Shown in pieces: positions 6,040 to 10,115 of a stretch of DNA of 10,115 bases (the first letter of the stretch is position 1; each line of letters begins with the position of its first letter). A program made the position numbers and the translations under genes. The notes below the pieces were generated by a model. That model made no database searches, was not told the DNA's origin, and saw only the letters and a list, made by a program, of their open reading frames with translations. The stretch covers positions 1-10,115 of the forward strand of contig JAJTHR010000255.1 of the NCBI GenBank assembly GCA_021298935.1, read 5' to 3'. This DNA comes from Parachlamydia sp. Its GTDB lineage: Bacteria; Chlamydiota; Chlamydiia; Chlamydiales; Parachlamydiaceae.

Positions 6040-6399
6040 ATGAAAAAAAATGTTCACCCCGCTTACCAGAACGTCTTGTTTGTCGATTCAGCTTCGGGCT
6101 ATCGCTTTATTTGCGGATCTACTCTTCAAACAGATGCCAGAGAGACTTTTGAAGGGGTCGAGTATCCTGTCAGCTATTTATCGATCTCTTCTTCTTCCCA
6201 TCCTTTCTTTACGGGAAGCAAGCAGCTCGTCGACTCGGAAGGACGCGTTGAGAAATTTAAAAAGCGTTTTGAAAGACATAAAGAAGCAGCAAAAGATGAA
6301 TCTGAAAAAGAAGGACAGCCTCAGGAACAAGAAGGACAGCCTCAGGGAAAACAAGCGGCCCCTAAAGCTGCTGTTAAAAAAGCTCCTGCAAAAAAATAA
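6040..6399 (+). CDS. rpmE2: Ribosomal protein bL31, type B, with extended basic tail
   Basis: L31 bridges the central protuberance of the 50S subunit and the 30S head. This is the zinc-independent type: the cysteine pairs of zinc-binding L31 are missing, and [19 protein letters not shown] and SSSHPFFTG match type B, ending the core at about residue 80. At 119 residues it is longer than the usual 80-90. The extra tail is charged and low-complexity, with a seven-residue near-repeat (EGQPQEQ then EGQPQGK) followed by an Ala/Lys/Pro-rich end. Such a tail probably contacts rRNA. It heads the plus-strand cluster, as in Chlamydia. A long ORF in the next frame over is a shadow of this gene. Confidence 0.95.
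   Translation: MKKNVHPAYQNVLFVDSASGYRFICGSTLQTDARETFEGVEYPVSYLSISSSSHPFFTGSKQLVDSEGRVEKFKKRFERHKEAAKDESEKEGQPQEQEGQPQGKQAAPKAAVKKAPAKK
6308..6346 (+). repeat. Two-copy tandem repeat (21-bp period) in rpmE2
   Basis: An 18-bp sequence at 6308-6325 recurs exactly at 6329-6346. The 21-bp period keeps the reading frame and encodes the repeated EGQPQ. It may vary in copy number between strains. Confidence 0.85.
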
Positions 6400-6416
6400 G
6401 GCAACCAGTTTCTTGA

Positions 6417-7487
6417 ATGGAAAATAAGGTTAATCAACTTCTAGAGCGCTTTGCGGAGGTCGAGGAAATTCTCGGCCACCCAAAAGTTTTCGACGATCAA
6501 AAAAAATACCGCGCGCTTTCTCAGGAGCACGCTTATCTAAGCGAGCTTAAGCAAGCGTGGGAAGCTAAGAGCTCTGTCGAAAAACAGCTTGAAGATAACC
6601 AGGAAATGCTTAAGGCTGAAAGAGACCTTGAGTTTGCCGAGGTACTTAGAGAGGATATCCGACAGCTCGAAACGCGCCATCAAGAGATTATCACTTCAAT
6701 CGAAACACTTTTGGTGCCGCCGGATCCCCTGGATCATCGCCCTTCCATCATGGAATTGCGCGCTGGGACAGGCGGCGATGAAGCGGCTATCTTTGTGGGC
6801 GATTGCGTACGAATGTATAAGCTTTTTGCAGACCGCAAGGGTTGGCGCTATGAGCTTCTTTCCTGTACGCCATCTGATATGGGCGGCTTTAAAGAATATG
6901 TCATGGTCCTTACCGGTGAAAATATTCACCGCTTCCTGCAATATGAAGCGGGAACTCATCGCGTTCAACGCGTTCCTGAAACAGAAGCACAGGGAAGGGT
7001 TCACACATCCGCCATTACCATCGCCGTGCTACCTGAGCCAGATGAAGACGAAGAGATTGATCTGGATGAGAAAGATCTCCGTATTGACACCTATCGATCG
7101 TCAGGAGCCGGCGGACAGCACGTCAACACGACCGATAGTGCCGTCCGCATCACGCACGTTCCATCAGGTATTGTTGTTTATTGCCAGGAAGAAAGAAGCC
7201 AGCACAAGAACAAAGATAAAGCGATGCGCCTTTTAAAGGCAAAAATGGCTGAAATCGAGCAGCAGAAAAAGCATGATGCCATGTCCAGCACGCGTGCCTC
7301 TCAAGTAGGTTCAGGAGATCGCTCGGAAAGGATTCGTACGTATAACTTTCCTCAGAACAGGGTCACCGACCACCGCATTAATTTGACTAAATATAATTTA
7401 GATCAAGTGATGGAGGGAGACTTAAGTGAAATTACAACAGCGCTGGTGGCTTATTTTCATCAGGAAAAGCTTAAAGGGGCTATTTGA
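6417..7487 (+). CDS. prfA: Peptide chain release factor 1
   Basis: RF1 recognises UAA and UAG in the ribosomal A site and triggers peptide release. At 356 residues it has the normal length. The codon-recognition tripeptide is Pro-Glu-Thr at 187-189, fitting the RF1 P-x-T pattern (RF2 has SPF). The catalytic GGQ is at 232-234 in [10 protein letters not shown]. Domain 1 is an N-terminal helical bundle (about 1-100). ATG 6417 is immediately preceded by an in-frame TGA (6414-6416), so no longer start is possible. Its ribosome binding site is weak, so it may depend on readthrough from rpmE2, 17 nt upstream. Its stop overlaps the prmC start. Confidence 0.98.
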   Translation: MENKVNQLLERFAEVEEILGHPKVFDDQKKYRALSQEHAYLSELKQAWEAKSSVEKQLEDNQEMLKAERDLEFAEVLREDIRQLETRHQEIITSIETLLVPPDPLDHRPSIMELRAGTGGDEAAIFVGDCVRMYKLFADRKGWRYELLSCTPSDMGGFKEYVMVLTGENIHRFLQYEAGTHRVQRVPETEAQGRVHTSAITIAVLPEPDEDEEIDLDEKDLRIDTYRSSGAGGQHVNTTDSAVRITHVPSGIVVYCQEERSQHKNKDKAMRLLKAKMAEIEQQKKHDAMSSTRASQVGSGDRSERIRTYNFPQNRVTDHRINLTKYNLDQVMEGDLSEITTALVAYFHQEKLKGAI

Positions 7488-8323
7488 CCTGTCGAGAAGC
7501 CTTGCTTCACCTTCAATCTTTATTAATTGCAAAATCTAACTCTAGGCAAGAAGCGGAAGATATCCTTTCACTTGTGATTGGCTGCAACCGTTCGGATCTC
7601 TATCTGCAAGGCGATCGAGAGCTTGAGTCCTCTCTTTTCGAGACTGCGCTTCAGTATGCTGAAAGGCGCATAGCAGGAGAGCCTCTGGCGTATATCCATG
7701 GCAGAGTGGAGTTCTATGGCTGTCACATCACTGTCAACTCATCCGTGTTGATTCCACGCCCTGAAACCGAAGTGCTGGTTGATCATATTGTCCAAGTATT
7801 AAAAAAGGATAGAACTGAAGGGAAAGTTTTGCTTGATCTTTGTTGTGGTTCGGGTTGCATAGGGATTGCACTTAAAAAAAAGTTTCCTTCCCTGATTGTT
7901 CTTTTAAGTGATGTTTCAGCTGAAGCCCTAAAAATCGCTTCAAAAAATGCAACAATCAATCAGGCTGATGTAGAGTTTTTATGTGGCGACTTATTAGCTC
8001 CCCTGGCCGGGCGTAAAGTCGATTATTGCGTATGCAATCCTCCCTATGTGACAGAAGCTGAGTATGAGGTTCTTGATGTGGAGGTCAAAGAGTTTGAGCC
8101 GCGTCTGGCGTTAGTCGGCGGCAAGGATGGCTTGGAATTTTACCGCAGGCTGGCAAGCGGCCTGGGGGGGTGTCTTAGTCGGTCGGGGAAAGCCTGGTTG
8201 GAAATCGGATATACGCAAGGGAATGAGTTAGAAAAGCTGTTTACATTTCCTCCGTGGAAAAAAACATGCCTGAAAAACGATTGGGCAGGACATCACCGCT
8301 TCTTTTTCCTTGAGAATGAATGA
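7484..8323 (+). CDS. prmC: Release factor glutamine N5-methyltransferase
   Basis: PrmC (formerly HemK) transfers a methyl group from S-adenosylmethionine to the glutamine of the release-factor GGQ motif, here Gln234 of the RF1 encoded just upstream. It has 279 residues. An N-terminal helical domain (1-80) binds the release factor. PRPETE (91-96) is the conserved link. [12 protein letters not shown] (116-127) is the SAM-binding motif I, and NPPY (185-188) holds the substrate amide. The start is TTG at 7484, overlapping the prfA TGA in TTGA. This 4-nt overlap implies translational coupling, and an ATG is not available nearby. The rare start codon may keep expression low. Confidence 0.96.
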   Translation: MTCREALLHLQSLLIAKSNSRQEAEDILSLVIGCNRSDLYLQGDRELESSLFETALQYAERRIAGEPLAYIHGRVEFYGCHITVNSSVLIPRPETEVLVDHIVQVLKKDRTEGKVLLDLCCGSGCIGIALKKKFPSLIVLLSDVSAEALKIASKNATINQADVEFLCGDLLAPLAGRKVDYCVCNPPYVTEAEYEVLDVEVKEFEPRLALVGGKDGLEFYRRLASGLGGCLSRSGKAWLEIGYTQGNELEKLFTFPPWKKTCLKNDWAGHHRFFFLENE

Positions 8324-8373
8324 TTTTTATAGTATCATTTTTACTTTTATCATTAGCGAACTTTTGAGTTTAT

Positions 8374-9702
8374 ATGCTAGGGACCCTGACCACACAATTA
8401 CAAGGAATATTTTCCAAGCTGAGCGGCAAGAAAAAGCTCACTGAGGATAATATTGCCGAGGCTGTCAATGAAGTGCGTTTGGCTTTATTGGAAGCGGACG
8501 TCAACTATAGTGTGGCTAAAACCCTTGTTAAGCACGTTAAAGAGAAGTCCCTTGGCGAACAAGTGTTCAAATCGGTTACACCCGGGCAGCAATTCATTAA
8601 GATCGTCCATGATGAACTTGTGGCATTGATGGGAAGCGATGAAGCAGAGCTGCAGCTGAACGGGAAGCCGGCAGTCATTATGCTCTGTGGATTGCAGGGA
8701 GCCGGAAAAACGACTCATTGCGCCAAGCTGGCCCGCTACCTTAAGAAAAAAGGGCTTTGCAAGAACCCTTTAATGGCCGCTTGCGATTTGCAAAGGCCGG
8801 CTGCTGTTGAGCAGCTCAAGACTTTAGGGCAGCAAATCCAAGTTCCTGTCTTTTCAATGGAGGGAGAGAAGGATCCAGTGCGCGTGGCGAAAGCTGCCCT
8901 TAAGAAGGCGGCTGAAGATGGGCATGACATTTTAATTGTCGACACAGCAGGCCGTTTGCATATTGACGACGAGTTGATGACCCAGCTTGAGCATGTAAAA
9001 GCGGCTTTAAGTCCTGATGAAATCTTATTTGTAGCAAATGCGACGACCGGTCAGGATGCCGTCAATGTAGCGACAGAATTTAATCGACGCATGGCTGTCA
9101 CAGGTTCTATCCTGACCATGCTGGATGGAAATGCGCGCGGCGGCGCGGCCATTTCTATTCGTGAAGTGACTGGAAAGCCCTTAAAATTTGAAGGGATTGG
9201 TGAAAAAGTTGATGATTTGCAGCTTTTTAACCCCAATTCCATGGCTGACCGTATCCTGGGAATGGGAGACACAATCAATCTCGTCAAAAAAGCGAAAGAG
9301 CATATTGACGAGGAAGAGGCACAAAAGCTCGAGCAGAAGATCCGTTCGGCGACCTTTACCTATGAAGACTATTTAAAGCAGATCCAGACTGTAAAAAAAA
9401 TGGGATCATTTAAAAGCCTTTTAGGAATGCTTCCTGGAATGGGACAGCTGCCCGCCATGGATTTTGATGAGAAAGAATTTTTTAAAGTGGAGGCAATGAT
9501 TTTATCAATGACTCCGCATGAACGAAATGAGAAAGAAGAACTCAGCCCTTCAAGGCGTAAACGTTTGGCGCTTGGAAGTGGAACTAAACTTGAAGATATC
9601 AATAAATTAGTCAAATCGTTTAAGCAAGCGAAGCAATTTTTTAAAAACATGCCAAATATGAAACAATTAGAAAAGATGTTGGGAGGCTCCTTATGGCGCT
9701 AA
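8374..9702 (+). CDS. ffh: Signal recognition particle GTPase Ffh (SRP54)
   Basis: Ffh binds 4.5S RNA and signal sequences of nascent membrane proteins and docks with FtsY at the inner membrane. It has 442 residues. The N domain covers 1-85. In the G domain, the P-loop GLQGAGKTT is at 106-114, DTAGR (G3) at 190-194, and ARGG at 254-257. The M domain (from about 320) includes the RNA-binding SRRKRLALGSGT segment. The G4 motif, normally T-K-x-D, reads TMLD at 248-251. ATG 8374 follows a 50-nt gap after prmC and has no strong ribosome binding site. A TATAGT hexamer just after the prmC stop could be a -10, but its -35 is poor. The end overlaps rpsP by 10 nt. Confidence 0.97.
   Translation: MLGTLTTQLQGIFSKLSGKKKLTEDNIAEAVNEVRLALLEADVNYSVAKTLVKHVKEKSLGEQVFKSVTPGQQFIKIVHDELVALMGSDEAELQLNGKPAVIMLCGLQGAGKTTHCAKLARYLKKKGLCKNPLMAACDLQRPAAVEQLKTLGQQIQVPVFSMEGEKDPVRVAKAALKKAAEDGHDILIVDTAGRLHIDDELMTQLEHVKAALSPDEILFVANATTGQDAVNVATEFNRRMAVTGSILTMLDGNARGGAAISIREVTGKPLKFEGIGEKVDDLQLFNPNSMADRILGMGDTINLVKKAKEHIDEEEAQKLEQKIRSATFTYEDYLKQIQTVKKMGSFKSLLGMLPGMGQLPAMDFDEKEFFKVEAMILSMTPHERNEKEELSPSRRKRLALGSGTKLEDINKLVKSFKQAKQFFKNMPNMKQLEKMLGGSLWR
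9681..9686 (+). promoter_or_regulatory. Ribosome binding site of rpsP inside ffh
   Basis: GGGAGG lies 6 nt before ATG 9693, within the last codons of ffh. It sets the rpsP start and allows rpsP to be translated at a higher rate than ffh. Confidence 0.85.
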
Positions 9703-10022
9703 AAATTAGGTTACGGCAGCAAGGCCGTACAAATCGTGCATTCTACCGCTTGGTAGTGACTGATTCTCGCACACCACGAGATGGAAAATACTTGGAAGCA
9801 TTGGGTTGGTATAATCCGATAGAAGTGGAAGATGAACAAAAGCTTTCTGTAAAATCAGACCGCGTTCAACACTGGTTGAACTTAGGGGCCGAGCTGACAG
9901 AGAATGCAGCCAGTCTTGTGAAAAGAGTGGCGCCTGAAGTGATGCGCGCGCAAAGAGATAAGCAGCTTGTGCAAAAAGCAAAAGCGGCTGCCAAGCGCAA
10001 GACAAACTCTAAGGCTGCGTAA
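9693..10022 (+). CDS. rpsP: Ribosomal protein bS16
   Basis: S16 binds 16S rRNA in the 5' domain and is needed for 30S assembly. The 109-residue protein opens with MALKIRLRQQGRTNRAFYRLVV, cut here to its familiar features: the KIRL strand, RAFYR and the following SRTPRDGKYLE and LGWYNP segments (to about residue 42). The C-terminal ~30 residues are Ala/Lys/Arg-rich and probably lie along rRNA. The start overlaps the ffh 3' end by 10 nt, and trmD follows after 6 nt. The ffh-rpsP-trmD order is widely conserved. Confidence 0.97.
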   Translation: MALKIRLRQQGRTNRAFYRLVVTDSRTPRDGKYLEALGWYNPIEVEDEQKLSVKSDRVQHWLNLGAELTENAASLVKRVAPEVMRAQRDKQLVQKAKAAAKRKTNSKAA

Positions 10023-10028
10023 GTTCAG

Positions 10029-10115
10029 GTGATCGTCGACATTTTGTCTCTTTTTCCCCGCTATTTTCAAGGACCTTTTAGTGAAAGCATGTTGAAGCGA
10101 GCGCAGGAAAAGGGG
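10029..10115 (+). CDS. trmD: tRNA (guanine-37-N1)-methyltransferase, 5' part only
   Basis: TrmD methylates G37 next to the anticodon of tRNAs reading CNN codons and so prevents +1 frameshifting. Only the first 29 residues are in the window. They read IVDILSLFPRYFQGPFSES and MLKRAQEKG, a close match to the TrmD N-terminus (DILTLFP, then SILKRAxEKG). The start is GTG 10029. The rpsP TAA at 10020-10022 is in the same frame just upstream, so no other start is available. The gene runs off the right edge. Confidence 0.93.
   Translation, partial: MIVDILSLFPRYFQGPFSESMLKRAQEKG

Noticed and set aside
6050..6427. 125-residue ORF in the frame overlapping rpmE2
   Set aside because: It is a shadow: its Leu/Lys-rich composition follows from reading the L31 codons out of frame, it has no ribosome binding site, and rpmE2 has clear homology and a strong one.
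6589..7236. 215-residue ORF in another frame across prfA
   Set aside because: It lies wholly inside prfA, whose motifs are unmistakable, and shows no recognisable domain of its own.
8327..8332. TATAGT after prmC as a separate ffh promoter
   Set aside because: The best -35 at 18 nt is TTTTCC, which is poor. Cotranscription from prmC is equally likely.

Overview
The window looks like part of a chromosome from the phylum Chlamydiae, most likely an amoeba-associated ('environmental') lineage rather than Chlamydia itself. The evidence is gene content and order. One block, rpsO-pnp on the minus strand with tadA nearby, matches the arrangement I remember from Chlamydia (CT842-CT844 of C. trachomatis). 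A second block, rpmE2-prfA-prmC-ffh-rpsP-trmD on the plus strand, matches CT022-CT027. The zinc-free bL31 type, AT-rich intergenic DNA and a eukaryote-like OTU protease point the same way. No database search was possible, so the genus is open.

Left end (1-406): a nested inverted repeat (21-91), then a small cysteine-rich ORF (130-390) whose stop codon lies inside a strong stem-loop terminator (359-395). The same hairpin sits just past the end of pnp on the opposite strand. From 407 to 2944 on the minus strand lie rpsO and then pnp, separated by a structured 171-bp spacer with a terminator-like hairpin and a second 10-bp stem in the pnp leader.

Middle (3145-4708): a compact plus-strand set whose genes overlap by 1, 14 and 11 nt. 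They are an unrecognised coiled-coil protein, the tRNA adenosine deaminase tadA, an 80-residue protein, and the first ~45 codons of a dienelactone-hydrolase-family gene. That last gene breaks off where a convergent gene begins. The convergent gene (4684-5877, minus) encodes a 397-residue protein with an OTU-type cysteine protease domain, a probable host-directed deubiquitinase. It sits exactly at the junction between the two core blocks and is the most interesting item here.

Right end (6040-10115): a promoter and a strong ribosome binding site lead into rpmE2, prfA, prmC, ffh, rpsP and the start of trmD. This is a translation and protein-targeting cluster: RF1, the methylase that modifies its GGQ glutamine, the SRP GTPase, two ribosomal proteins and a tRNA methylase. 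Several of its junctions overlap. Ffh carries an odd Lys-to-Met change in its guanine-specificity motif. No rRNA, tRNA, CRISPR array or insertion sequence was seen.
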